The notes under the pieces: model-generated
The model's database searches: none
Seen by the model: only the letters and a program-made list of their open reading frames with translations
Told to the model about the DNA's origin: nothing
Translations under genes and position numbers: made by a program
Assembly (NCBI GenBank): GCA_025024175.1
Contig: QCXZ01000003.1
Location: 62,001 to 126,000 of the forward strand
From: Rhyzopertha dominica
Lineage: Eukaryota; Arthropoda; Insecta; Coleoptera; Bostrichidae
Direction of reading: 5' to 3'
Length of the DNA stretch: 64,000 nt
In this document: positions 48,330 through 61,714 of the stretch, piece by piece
How the letters are laid out: the number at the start of each line of letters is the position of its first letter
How positions within the stretch are numbered: position 1 is the stretch's first letter

Positions 48330-51300
48330 TTATTTTGCTAGCCAGTAAAACATGTTTTTTTTTCATTTTTGTAAATACTTTTACGAATACGAGGTTCGAA
48401 AAATGCGGATTTCTGACTTACTTCCTTTATTTTAAATCTTTTGTATCAAATATCAATATACAATACACACCAACAACAAAATGTCTTCTTATTTTGAAAA
48501 GGGTTTGCAATTTCCATTTTACCTATAAAGATTAACACTAAAGTGAAATATTATTATACCAAATGATCACTATAATGATATTCAGAGAAGCTCATACTGA
48601 CGTAAGTCCAGTTAAAGCAAATCAGCTACAAACACCGAACATTTTAGGCAACTGCAACGGATCGTGACAAATAGTCGACGTTTTTTTTTAATCTATTGAC
48701 ATCAATTTTTGTTCGAGAATGCGCTATCCTCAATTTGACGAGACCAAATTGACAGTGATAATTAGGCATTAGACTTTTGTCCAAGATTATCGAGACTTTT
48801 TCACGTCAATGTAATTCAATCAACAATAAAAAATTTACTTTTCATGTTGCTCCAACCCCGAGTCCGTCCTAGATGGGATGAAAGAAACCCATGTTAATGG
48901 TTTGTTACTTTATAGTGAAGGATATCTCAATAGACGGCCGTTATTTCAAAAAAATTGTACTGTAAAATAATATTATTTTTACACCAGATTTCAGATTCCA
49001 AGAGGTTACCCACACAATGCGGGAGGCCCTGCATATTAACATAAAACTGAATAAATTCTAGAATTGCGAAATCCTTTTTTTATTTAATTAATAAGCATTC
49101 ACTGATAAAAATGTACTTAACAGTAATTGCAATGTTTAGGATCGTTTAATACACAAAACCGATCGCTTAGTCCTTAAAGCAAAATTACATGTTTCCCAAA
49201 AAGGTTTTTATATCTACTGATAGTCGCTGCGCTCCGGCTTTACGATCACGTCAATGGATTTTAACGGTACCATATCCGGCGCTTAACAACCCCGATGAAC
49301 ATTTATGATGCTAAAGTTTTATCGCTTTCTGGAAAGAAAATGTTTTTTTGTGCTATCATCATTGTAGGAGCATAATCAAGTTGTAGCTTAGAGCATAAAG
49401 TTCTTTTACTCAGTGGTTGTAGTTACTTTTTAGATTCCTAAATGAGAGGTCTCTCACAATACGTGTACATTTTGCCTAAAAGTGCTGCAGCATTATCAGG
49501 AATTTACTTTGAAGTATTTGATATTACCTGAATAATTATTTGGAATTACTTTATAATTCTTCGGGCAGCAGAGATATCACTCTCTTATTTTTATGTAGTA
49601 TATTGAAATAATTTTAAGGGTTTTAAATAGATCTACATTATCCATTTCATTTTCGTAGACTGTTTGAATTTAATTATCCAGCTTTACAAAGTCAGTTCGC
49701 AATTTTGATAATTAATCTCAGAGACGATCTCATTAATCAATTTTGCATATATTATTAAGGTCGCTATTCCCAGATAACTCATCAATCATTAACTTGTGAC
49801 AGGACTGCGATTGGAGATGAAAGTATAAAAAGATTTTTCATCAATTTTAAATACAAATGTCCTACGGAAGTCGCAATATCGATGAGCTCGTGTGCAACAG
49901 GAAAAAACATAACAAGGATCGTGTATTCAGAATTGAGTTTCAGCTCCCCCTTTCGCATATATCCTGTTTTAGCACGGAATAGAAGCGACATCGCTCGAAG
50001 TAAATAAAAATGATGGATAGACCATAGTCAATCACGAGTGCACACGCTCGTCTATCCATCCTTTATGCGGAAACAATCATTTTAGAGGATATTCATGTTC
50101 CAGAATGCGGGTGATAAGTTAGTCGTTCATAAAAACATTGCAGTTTGTATTGATATTAAGCAAAATTAATCTTTGATGATTAACGTTAAACGGTCGGTAT
50201 CATCTCTTTATGCCGTTTAAATTATTGGAGCGTTTATCCAAGCACCATTCATAGCTTACAGGTATAGCTTACAATGGGAATTCCCTTTTAACAACGAACT
50301 TTGGAACCACAAACCCAAGGTAACTTCCAAATACTCCATGAAATATAACAGAATACCAAATATTTCAATTTCAGTTCCAAAGCTGAGCGAGCTCTAGAGA
50401 TTTTAAGCCACATGTTTAAGTTACATAAAAATTGCAGACTTGCTTGCACCGATCTTAAGAAAAAATCATGTCGACACACAACAGAAAAAAATACGTTGAT
50501 TATTGATTGTCAAACACACAATTATATTTTTTCATAGTAAAAGTATTCTTGAACCCGTTTAGCATATAAGGTGCTACGACAATAACTACATGATTACTCT
50601 TGCAACATATATTTATAAACGTTAGTTAGTTAGGTGTGTAGAAATGTTGCTTTAAAATCTTCTTAAGAACATTTCCTCCGTTCTTTTCGCTAACGGTTTA
50701 ACAGACAATTTTCATTTGGGATCGCAGGAATTGCAAGGTGACGATGAAGTGATTGGTTGGAAATTAAATTGCATTGTCTGTGGGGTATCACTTTAATAAA
50801 TGAACGGGAAGCTCCGGCTATCAGTCTGAATCACTCCGATTTAATTTCGAGCGAACAAAATTTGATCCAACGGAAATCTCGTTTTGTGCAAGTTACAGAC
50901 GAATGCTTTTATCTATTGTGCAATTTCTTCGGCATTTATCATTCTGTTCGCCCGAAATACACTCAAAATCAAATTTAAAGATTTGTTCTTTGCATAATGA
51001 GTTGCTTTGAAGTTAGTTTTTTTAACCACGTCGACAATGCAGATGCATGCCAACTTGAAAACTTATACATTACTTTCCTTGAAGAATAGTTCTCTTAACG
51101 GCGGAGAGATGGCTTTGTCCATTATCTAAGTTTGGTGCTGATAGATGGCACTGATGTATAAATTTTCACTTAAATCATATCATTAACTTTACATAATACA
51201 TTACAACTTTCCAAAGTCATAAGATCTCTTTAAGGCACATCAAAAACAGCAACAAGCTGCTTCTGAACATCCGTATGTATTGTATAAGTATTGTAATTTA

Positions 51301-54300
51301 CAGCTTTTTTTCTTATTCTTCTTACCGGGATTTTGAGCTCATATTGGGTAATATTCTTCTTAGGTTAATGTGCTTTATAGGCGGTTTCCGTCTCCCGACA
51401 TTTTCTGCACGACAATTGTGTGATTTTTTTGGCTAGATGAATGTAACTTCTTGCCTGTCACGGCAGTAACAATATTAACAGAAACGAAAACACAAGGATG
51501 CCACACTAGAGTATATTATAAACAAAAGTTTTAGAATTCAGTATGATTGTTTAACGCGACGTCCACCGTCGGCCATAGGCGTTTGTTTTTTCTTCAATCT
51601 ACTTTGCCTTCTTTTGGATTCTTCGAGTTCTTGACGCTGTAAGAGCTTCTTTCCTTTTTACTGAAACAACGTCAAAAAACGAGGATTGTATTTAATGCTT
51701 TGTTTGGTTAATTGGTCGCTTTAGTTGTTAATACTACGGTATGAATATTTTTAGTCTGCTGAGTGCTTAGGGTTTTGCTAGTGCTCTACTTATTTAGTGA
51801 TTTACTGCCGCGTTTGAATTAACGAAAAAGAAAATTTTCAAATCAGTTTGTACAATCAGTTGCTAATTGTGGTTTGACTAAAGTGTTTATGCCGTTTTTA
51901 CTAATCTTCGTGCCGATCTTTTTACCAAAAAAGACGCTACTTTTTTCAAATAAATTCGGTTCTCGCCTCGAATATCAATTTGCAAATTGATTCCCTGGGA
52001 GATTGCTTGTTTGAAACACCCCGCCCGTTACCGAGCAACACCCCTGAGGGAATAGGGTGACATAATCACACAAACGGATGTATAAGAGAGCGACTACTTG
52101 ATTCTCTCGACTTCACACCGTCTCCGGCTATTCGCGCTATGTGTACTTAGAGTCAGGCTCGTAGATGGGGTAATTGCAATACTAATCAGCCAACGTGCAG
52201 TTTGAATACCCCTTATGAGCATACTTGCATCTAAAGGAAACAACGATGAAGAGCCTACTTGATGGAACCACTTCTACGCTATATAATGATAAATACTGAT
52301 GAATATGATAAATACTGTGAATGAAAACTGCTACAAAAATTTGAGTTTTGTTTTTACGTATGACTTTTTACTGGATTTTTCAAGAAACGATTACTTACTC
52401 TTTTATGAGCATTTCTGTAGGTAATTTTGTTTGAAGTATTTTTGTCGTAAAGTCAATGAAAACTGAGATACCTATCTCGAAAAATTAGTTTCGGGGCACG
52501 ATTTTAGCCCTATACAGCATTGCCAAAATTTATCCTTATACTCCCACTCCGGACAGTTGTTCAGGACACTAGAATCTAATTCTTGTTAAATAACTTGGCG
52601 AAGTTATTTAATTTATTCAAGAAATCCACTAGAGCAAACTGGATCAGTTTTCAACGTTTTACACTAGAATCTAAATGGAAGACCATCAAATGCTTTTGTA
52701 TGAATGCACCGGATTAAGATGTAAAGCAAAATGATGACATCTGTAATAAGTGGAGCAAAAATGTTTTATCTACACTGTTGGTTGTGTTGTATGTCACAAA
52801 ATCTAAAATTTTTGTCTTTCGAAAATGCAAGTAATTGTGATACCATTTATAATTTGGGGGTTCGAGAGTTACTCTGGATTTAAGATAAAGCAGATGGTTG
52901 TTTCCTTTTTATGATATTTTCTTTCGAGCTAACTTTTTCCATATCTTAGTGAATTTCTGGATTTTTCAATTCTTGAAGTGGGAACCTTCTTGTAAAAGGT
53001 TGTTGATTTTTTCTATACAGTAATGAAGACTACGTCGCACTACATTTGTCGGTCGAAAGGATTTTCGAGGGCAATTTTGTTTTACTTGAAAACGTGGGAT
53101 GGTGAAAATTTAGGTCTTTGATAATTATGGGCTGCTTCGAAACGGATGCAGAACGCCGTGTGCTTAAATGAGGATCGAATACATCATTCTACAGAGCTGA
53201 TTATTTGCTCAACAGGAATTTTTCTGGCAATCGCAAAATTGAAACCTTAGGCTAGCAATACGTATTGATTAAAAGACAAGAAGTGAAGACAAATTAATCA
53301 ACGTTTTTGGGTCGGGTATTAGATATGTGGAATTAGACATCGAAATTTGCATAATATGTGCTTCTGATTAGAAATTTTAAGGGTATTTTAAGCTTGCAGG
53401 GTAATAATTTGGTCGAAAAATGACTAATCAATTTCAGTGAAGAGTATTGGATAATTCAAGATAAATTTCTAAAAGAGCGGTTGCACCAACGACCAAGATT
53501 TCTATTACGAATTTAGTTCTTGGGAGTGTCTTAAGAAAGACGACGGGAATACGTGGATGGTTTAACTTTCTCTAGCGTCACCTGCATTGACAAAGGTACC
53601 ATGCACGAAGAATAAACAAAAAAAAATAAAACTCCGTACATACTGTTAATGCTTAAGCGAGGCTTGCCTCTCGCTGCTGCTAAATTTTGAACAAGGAAAT
53701 TGCCAGGGCAGTTTCGTATCCGAGGCATCGGAATCTGAAGTGCTCTTCTATCCGCATGAACTCGGATATTCGATGGCGGTCTTGAAATGCGAGGGTCGCT
53801 GCAATTCCACGTCAGTGACAGCGAATGTGCAGTGATTTTCCTCAAGCAAAATCGGAAATGCCCCAGGCAAGTAAGCGGAGTGTGAGGTATGTCATAGATT
53901 TGATAAAGGGATTCGTGTTTCGCAATCTTGAAACGCCTTATCAATTTTGTCCATCAGCTCCAGCCATTCTTTTTACGCTGCGAAATCAATGGTATTTGTT
54001 CTCTACGTTTTCATAATACCGAGAGATGTTGCCTTCANATATCAGAAATTCTTCCACATGCAGGAATTATTAACTTAAAAACTGTTTTCTTACATAAGGT
54101 ATTGCACAAGTAATAATGAGGCCGGCGGTATTGCAAATGCAACCCATTTTTAAAGCCAATGTGGTTATTTTATGTACGCTGCAACCCAATTTATTTATTA
54201 AACATCAAGATTATTCAAATAACAATAAAAACAGATATGATTTTGATTTATGGTGAATGCAATAAAAATGCTTCTGGAAGAGCAACAGTCCCTGACAATG

Positions 54301-57300
54301 AAATTAGGGTTTTGAAATTTGAAAAGGATCTATGAAAATCCTCATATCAGTAAAAGGGTAGCCTCAAGAGCAACCTGCATTAGTCTCTCTTCAGTGGAAT
54401 TATTTTTCAGATGAAGCAACATTTTCTAATAAAGGTTGAGTTAACAAACATAATATGTGCTACTATGTGCTAGAAAATCCTCGTTGTATTCAAGAGAGGC
54501 ATTTCCTAATCATCTACGCCGCAACTGTATGTTGCGAAATATTGGGGTATGAAATCATTGCTCCTTATCGTACATTCTTGCAAAATAATATTTTTTACAA
54601 TTTTAATTTAACTATAGCAAGTAATTAATACAACCACAATTTACGTTACAACGTAGTTTATCACGTTGTTCAATTTTTAACCATTTTAGTTCCTGTATGC
54701 ACTTATTAATACGAGTATACTTTACTCCAACTATCACAGCAGTTGCATGTATTTATTAACCGCATCAAACAAGGGAAGTATGGTGTGAAACAAGAAAGCA
54801 AGTGAAGATTTACCAGGGACTCGCATAATTTTTTTCGCATAATGGCCCATTTGCACAAAGTGGAATATAGTAATGATACTACTAAAAGACCTCGCTAGTT
54901 TGTATAATAATCATGTTATCATATGTATAGTTATAGCATCATTTATTCAATCTTAACTCAAGTTCTGCAACGAAAAATGGAATCTAAAAGTGAATGAACA
55001 TTCGAAAAGTTAGGTCATAAAACATAAATAACATCAGAGGGCCGAAATAGCTTTCTCTACTGAAGCACAGCATCCATAAACAGCAGTTATTCTTTATTTG
55101 TCAATAATACTACAAATTGAAACCTGGTATTTTAGCTTTAAGTCTTATTTTCTTAGACAAATCGTATTCCACACTTCAATAGAACAGGTCACAAATACGT
55201 TCCCAGATTCTTCGGCATGCACTTAGCGTCCGTAGCGACTCGTTTCTTTGTTCACGGAACCTCATTAATAAATCACAGACGTTCCTGCTTTGCAATTTAA
55301 AGCTCTTTCCTATTAGGGTAAAATCAGCGTTTCCACTTTTGTTGCACCGATATTCTCTTTTTAGTTTCAAATAACAGTAAGTACGTGTCTCTGACAGCTT
55401 CTTGCATATTCATGGTGCAGATTTACAAGAGGAATTCACTTTTCCATTTTTGTAAATGTTACTACCTATATTATAAATACAAACAGCATGATGTCAATGT
55501 ACTTGCTCGAAATGTGCAAAATATTGTGAAATGTGAATGTCATTGTCGTGCACCCTCTTTTTATTTCACTAATGGAAAACGATCGTTAAAGTGTCCTTAA
55601 AATACACCACACCTTTGACAAACGATAATCATATTCAGGGAGTGTTTCATTATTGGCCATCGGAAGTCTACAGGAAGTATTGGTGGTGAAAAAGTAACAC
55701 CCATGTCTAGTACAGCTAATCGATAGCCGCAACCTCTACTAGTAGGCTATTTAGAAAGAAATCTACCCAGCTATGAAACAAGACACAACGAATTTGAACA
55801 ACTTCTTTCAACACGAATGCATTTCTCCCAACTTTTGTTCAAATGTGACATTCCGTCAAAAAAAATAGCTTCTTGGAAGGTCTGCAAAATAATTGCCTAC
55901 CTTTTTCATACTTCACACTACCAAGGTTAAGAGAGTAAGCTTGAGAAACGCAAAAAGAGATATCGTGCAATTGTTGGTCATAGCTGTCAAAGACACCGAA
56001 AATCGAGTTACAACAGAACTCCTAGAGGGAAAGACGATCACAAAAAGAATAGAAACATATATGTAATGAAATATTGGTGACATATTCAAAGGAGAGAAGA
56101 AGANCCTATACTACAAAAAGCATGGAAAATGGACAGCAATAAGCTCGAAGAAGACCNTGCTGNACGTGAAGAACAACGGTGGAGGAAATCATAACAAAAT
56201 CAAACATAATTAAAGATCAGTGGTCAGAAATCGCAATAAATAAGAAGAAGAATAATGCAGCCGAACTGAGCTTCCACGTCGAAAATCTATTACCAACATT
56301 CTTTTTTACAATGTTCAATTGCATGTCGTTTCTTCTTTCGTTTTTAAATGCAATGGCACATACTGTAAGTTACTAGTTACTAGTCGATCTAGATAGTTAC
56401 AAATTAGATACATAANTGCACTATTATGTTCATTGCTCCAGCTTGCGCCTTCGTAAATGCAGAATATGCACTTGCTGCAATAAATACTCTCGGCTTTCGA
56501 GCAAATTTAATGGTAGCACGGCGGGCTTGACCGTTCCAACTGTGAATGACCAACTGACAGGCAATTTAAGGCTGTTGGATACACCTAAAGTGTCCATAAG
56601 AAAAGCATGGGAATAAAAATCATGTGCAACTCAAAATTGGGTCATTCAAATTTCGCGAATTTTTCAGGATGTGTTTCTGATTATATTCCCTAATGAACTA
56701 TGATTCGTTTTTGAGATTTTTTTGTCTACAAGTTACAAAAAATAGAAAGTAATTAAATAAAAGTTAAAAACTGCCAAAATAACACTTTTTATGGCAAATC
56801 CTAGGTAAATCAGATCATAGTTCACTCGGTATTTATCTAAACTTAGGAATGCAAAAGTTCAAAAAATAGTTTTTTTCTTTATTTTTGAGTTTAGTTAGAT
56901 ATTCGGTTAAGTGACACGCCCCTCAGGGATATCACCCCTTCACTTAGATAACTGACCAACGAGCGACCGTTTCTCAGGTATGCCACGGTAATTGTCCTAT
57001 TCTGTATCTCAATTGGTTAAGTATTTAAGATGTTTGGTCTGCTGCGTTTCCGTTATAATGCAGAGTATGTCGTCAGCGTATAATTGACTACTAGCATTGC
57101 TAAAAACCCGAATTTCTAAATGCAGTTTTCGTCACGTTTTAAACAACGCTAGAATTATAAGAAGGTAGTTTACTTGCAATAAAAGCACACACAGAAATGG
57201 TTTGTCCGTGGAGTTTATTACAAATTAAAACATAAATTATACATATACAATATAATACAATATCACGAACTTACTATAGGCGCGTACCGGGCGGTTGACT

Positions 57301-57430
57301 TATCACTCTCACCGATTTCACATCTTTATTTACGGTATATGCAATAATCTAATACATAATAATGCCTAATACAAATAATGCATACATATATATTCTAACT
57401 ACCCCTACAAACAAAAACTAGCTGTCTTGA
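48330..57430. other. Long gene-free interval (about 9 kb)
   Basis: No supported gene. GC-balanced islands occur at about 52000-52200 and 53530-53930. The latter contains a 137-codon minus-strand frame and overlapping plus-strand frames with no recognised motif. A large imperfect hairpin lies at 50013-50060. About 55960-56380 contains N-rich, Lys/Glu-rich broken frames that may be old transposon sequence. Confidence 0.35.
50013..50060. repeat. 48-bp hairpin with 11-bp arms and inner 4-bp stem
   Basis: GATGGATAGAC (50013-50023) pairs with GTCTATCCATC (50050-50060). Between them CGAG and CTCG can form an inner stem. The outer arms are perfect. Confidence 0.6.
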
Positions 57431-57469
57431 ACAATACAATACTCCAAGTAATAAAATTAATTAGTTCAG

Positions 57470-58030
57470 AAATTATAAATGAAAGTTTGCACATAATAAC
57501 TAAAATACTAAAAAATAACAATTACATCACTAAGCTAATATACAACTCCATAATACAACAAACAGAAAAACTGTACAATAATAATAATAATAACAAAACA
57601 TACTAAAACCATATAATATTGAAACTGCATATAAAGCATTAAACACAATTAAACAGTTAAACACCATTACAAACAAAAATACAACACGATTCAAGAACAT
57701 ACACTATATACAGTATACAATGTAAACAATGCAACAAACAATATATAGAACTAACGGGACAACACAAAAAAAACAGGATATAACGACATAAAAATATATA
57801 ATGACAACCACACTGCTTTGAAAAAACATTATGAACTAACTAATCACACTTTTGATTTCGAAAACATCAAATTATTGCTACAGAACCACATAAACGTAAA
57901 AGAGAATATTTGGAAATGATGCATATACAAAAAAGCACATGTGTAAACGACACGACAGATATAAGTACCCGGATTGAGTAACACCTACAACATTATCATT
58001 TGAACACCCAAACACACATACAAACACTAT
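57470..58030 (+). mobile_element. Penelope-like element relic: RT tail and GIY-YIG endonuclease
   Basis: Broken frames encode a C-terminal RT piece (KILKNNNYITKL) followed by a GIY-YIG-type nuclease region: YTIYS..QCKQCNKQYIELTGQ (about 57705-57760), NHTALKKHYELTNHTFDF and a LEMMHIKK-like stretch. This is the usual PLE order, a CCHH/Cys linker then the GIY-YIG core. Stops interrupt the frame, so it is inactive. The nucleotide sequence closely resembles the minus-strand copy at 63790-64000, so both belong to one family. Confidence 0.78.
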
Positions 58031-58039
58031 AATCACAAT

Positions 58040-58990
58040 CACATACACTCATACTTTAACATTTGGTATATTTTTTATATCAGAAAATTGGTGTTTGATG
58101 ACGTAAAGAACTACTTTTTGTAACTTCCGGTTTTACCGAAAATAACCCTAACTTTCGATTTTTAAATGGAGCACTAGGTATATTTCTACATATTTGGATT
58201 TTGTGGTAAATTCTAAGTACAAAAAACCTACTTTGGTTAGATTTGATAAACGTCAAAGAAAAAAAATTATTTTATTATCTAGAGTGCTGTGATTATGAAA
58301 TTTGTATTTCCTACACCCAAGAATGCTATTAAAAAGTGCCATTTTTGTAATTTTAAGATTAGATGTAAAACCGCACCTTTGGAATCGCTAATTATTTGAC
58401 AACTTGTCCCCTAGTTTTGTTTCAGCGCCTACTACTGGTCTTTCGTTTCAATCCCAAAGTTTTGCTTCTTTCTTTTGTAAACTGTTCAAAAACTACTGAA
58501 CGGATTTTTTTAATTTTGGTACCATTCGATGCATAAAAAATTACTAATTTATTAGGTTGGGTGAGCCACTATGGTTCCACTTGAAAAAAAATTACGCTAT
58601 TATTATTTATATTATACGATCAATAACGTACGTACGTCGTTTTTTTCTAAATAACTCGAAAACTATGGACTTGACAAAAAAATTGCAAGAGTGCTTTTCG
58701 ATCAGAAATTTGTTTTTCTATATAATAGCAAAATTTTAAGAAATCGTGTAGGCAGGGTCCAAAATCTAGTTTTCTAGAATTACTTCTAAAATGTCACAAT
58801 TTTCATCACTTTTTGTGAGAAATTTTTTATTTCCTATCTGATGGTATTTTAACTTTTTGAATATATTAAGTATTTTCGGAGATATATAGGAAAACCCGGT
58901 TTTTTAAGTGACGGTTTTTTGCTAATATCTTCTAAACAGTTTGCTGCACTGAGAATTTATAGGGACGAATAATACTCGCGGTTATACTAC
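58040..58990. other. AT-rich probable transposon non-coding sequence
   Basis: No gene. T-rich sentences such as AAACTACTGAACGGATTTTT are typical of old insect repeat DNA but cannot be assigned. Confidence 0.3.
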
Positions 58991-59000
58991 TAACCACATA

Positions 59001-59637
59001 CTAAAAGGAAAAAAAGTTAAAAGTCAGCGGCGTCATGAAGGGCACGTCCAAAGCAGCGAACAGCTCCTCACACTGATTGTGGCCAATTCCTACAGACAGT
59101 GACCCCCAAACAGCAGCTTCGTTTAAGTCTTTTTTTGTCATTTTAGGTATATCGTCCGTTGCAACAGTTAATGATTTTTCACAATTGCTGCAGTGAAAAT
59201 GAAGTTCNGATAGCAGCNCCCTCCTCACTTCTTTGACGAAATCCATTCTGCCCATTGTACATTTCTTTGGATGGTTTACTACACTCTTGTACTGTTGTAG
59301 AAAATACCCCAGCTTTACGATTCTTCTACCAGTCAAGAGGTCAGCAACGGTCCTATAACTCGAGCCAACTTCCATTTCTAGGGGCGGAAGTGTGTCGATC
59401 TCTAAATCATAGTTAGCGGGAGATCTGGACGAATGTGGCTGCATACCTTGACCCAGTTTCTTCCACCTGGAATATAAAGTCAAAATTATTTAGATATTAT
59501 CTACTAGGTAAAAAAATATATTGCATCAAGTAATATATCGCAAGATAAACTTACCTTTCAGCGTTCAAACGCGCCATGTATTTAGAACGACCACTTCGTT
59601 TCGTCACTCGTGAAGGATTTTTATGTTTATTCCCCAT
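59001..59637 (-). mobile_element. Mutator-like transposase N-terminal region (two exons, truncated)
   Basis: Exon 1 (59637-59555) encodes a short basic N-terminus beginning MGNKHKNPSRVTKRSGRS. It is joined by a GTAAGT donor and a TTCCAG acceptor to exon 2 (59466-59001), continuing AER|WKKLGQG to 182 residues in total. The second exon has a Cys pair (HFHCSNCEKS, zinc-ribbon-like) and NEAAVWGSLSVGIGHNQCEELFAALDVPFMTPLTF. That block resembles the conserved N-terminal domain of insect proteins annotated as Mutator-like transposase. The frame then runs out (NFFSF, stop), so the DDE catalytic core is missing here and the gene is truncated by a boundary near 59010. Two Ns lie at 59208 and 59218. Family assignment is from memory of the pattern. 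The intact reading frame and intron make it recent or retained. Confidence 0.6.
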
Positions 59638-59639
59638 AC

Positions 59640-60730
59640 TCGCACTATTCAAAAATCTCTTTCGCCAGCAAGATTGCAAAGAAAAAGTGACGACTTTTAT
59701 GATTTGCCTTGCTATTTATAATGTTCTGTTCACGGCATCATGTCATTAGGAATACAGGTATATTGTCTATCCATGACCGTTTCGAGAACTTTCCTATAAT
59801 TGTCCTCATAATCCGCACACTAATCCTTTCAGAATCAAATGTTCTAGGAAAGCTTGACTAAAAGCACTGGGTACCTGCACTTTCTTTAGAATTAGGATAT
59901 AAGATAAAGGATCTACGCAAGCAGCTTATACCCCCTTGGTGGTACACACGTAAAAATTGTTTCTTGGAATGCAACTATTGGAATATTCTCTATTATTTAT
60001 TTAAATCGAGTCCGTGTATGTTTTATTTGAACATATATTCTTCGTTTGATATTAATCAAATGTTCCTAAACAGAATATATTTTATTGCATTATATATTCA
60101 AAACAAAAAATATATGCTACGTTAGCACATATTAATACATTCAATCAATTATGTCTAACTAATTGTATTCAAAACAATATTTATTTGAATGTATTCCTAT
60201 ATTCTCTAAAATCAAAATTATGCTATCTTCTTTCAAAACTCTAGTACTGCAGGCTAAAGATGTTTTAACTTGAGCTAGTTTTTTGTTTAATTTAATGTGG
60301 TAAAACAGTGGGTATGTTTCATGTACCCTACCCAATACCTAGTATTTGTGTCTTGAATATAGGTACCTAATGTAAATATAATCGAACGGTTGTCGAGGAA
60401 AAAGAATATACATAATTTAACATAAGAAGTCGAATTTCCCCGTAATTGCGAAGCAACTATTAATTATAAGATGTTCTATATACTTATGAATGTTACATTT
60501 ATACCTATTGACTGCGGCATATTTCTGTCTTGATTGTCTATAGCTGTATGCAAAATTTTTGCTTATTACGAAGATTTCGACTGTGAAGTCATATTTTCAT
60601 TTTCCACAGTGTAAACACTGCTGATCACGTTGCTTGCTTTCATCCAAGTGTATTTAAAAAGTTTCTCCTGAACAACATAAAATTTTGGCGCCGAATGATG
60701 TGTATTGTTTACACTTTCGTATTATTTATT
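59640..60730. other. Non-coding interval
   Basis: AT-rich, with no supported gene or motif. Confidence 0.4.
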
Positions 60731-61714
60731 AAAGATGGGCGCTTACGCGTAAATTATAATTTTCTACATTACACTCGTAGAAAATGTAGATAAAAGCTTT
60801 TGACGTAGATTTTAAGTACACTGGTACATGCTAAAACTAAGTGGAAATAATTTTGTTTCTTATACCCATATTTGTCGAATTCCTTGAGAATTTTTGATAT
60901 GTAATACAGTTCTTTTAATATTTATATTATAAATTTGCATAACATTTTTTAGTAAGTCATGGTTACCAAATGGTTTTTTTACTTGTTTGGGACACAAACA
61001 ACAAAGTATAATGTTTTGAAGTCTATTCTTCCCCGACTGTACGAGATATATTTCTAAAAAGCCTATTTTTTACAAGCTAGCAATTCGCAACCGCATACTT
61101 CACATATAAGTAGATTTTTCTACAAAAAAGGGTTTTACTATTACTATCATTTGCTACTTCCTTGTTTAGATCAATGTCGCAAGTTTTGCAATGAGAACTG
61201 CTTGTATACTCTGTCAATATAGCACAATAAAATCGACCTGCGATTAAAATAGTTGCTGTAAAAGAACAAGGGCAGCGTATGAAATTGCCGGCCTATATCA
61301 GTTTATAGAGTAGAAAGACAACGTCACAGTTTACAGGAGTCTATTTGACTGATGGGTAGTTTAAAAATTGCTTTTGAAAGCAAACTTGTCCTGCTTAGTC
61401 GACTCTCCTGGCCCTAATTAACACATGCCTTACCCAGTTATTTTAGTTTAGACATTTGTCCGGTTAACAGCAAGGTAATATTCCTTTAGTTGCAAGAAAT
61501 AAAAATAATAATAAAATACAAAATAATATTGACAATTGAGGCGTCTTGAGCAGCACTAATGATGAATACCATTAAATACTAAAAATTTCCGTTTATCCGC
61601 ACAATGCTGTTTTCTACAGTAGACTTTCAAAGTAGAATATTACATAGGTTACGCGTAGATAATAGCATAATCCTGACGTAATCTACATTGCATATTCTAC
61701 GCGCCCATCATTGA
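60730..61714. mobile_element. Non-autonomous element with hAT-like terminal inverted repeats (about 1 kb)
   Basis: GATGGGCGC at 60734-60742 faces GCGCCCATC at 61701-61709. The outer right end read inward is CAATGATGGGCGCG, close to the hAT-type terminal pattern CAnnGATGGGC. The left end is TAAAGATGGGCGC. Both ends continue with ACGCGTA/CGTAGA-type words and internal TGTAGA/ACGTAGATT repeats. No coding frame lies inside, so it would be non-autonomous. The AT-rich flanks prevent a firm target-site duplication call. Confidence 0.45.

Noticed and set aside
52296..52330. CTGATGA followed by GAAAAC, hammerhead-like
   Set aside because: The second strand has an extra A, no stem II can form, and the words come from a short direct repeat of ATGATAAATACTG.
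53531..53944. 137-codon minus-strand open frame with overlapping plus-strand frames
   Set aside because: The island is GC-rich, which lengthens frames on both strands. No family motif, signal peptide or matching splice pair was found, and the plus-strand alternatives look as good as the minus one.
55960..56380. Lys/Glu-rich broken frames suggesting a protein relic
   Set aside because: Several stops and Ns, and no recognisable domain; it cannot be assigned to any family by eye.
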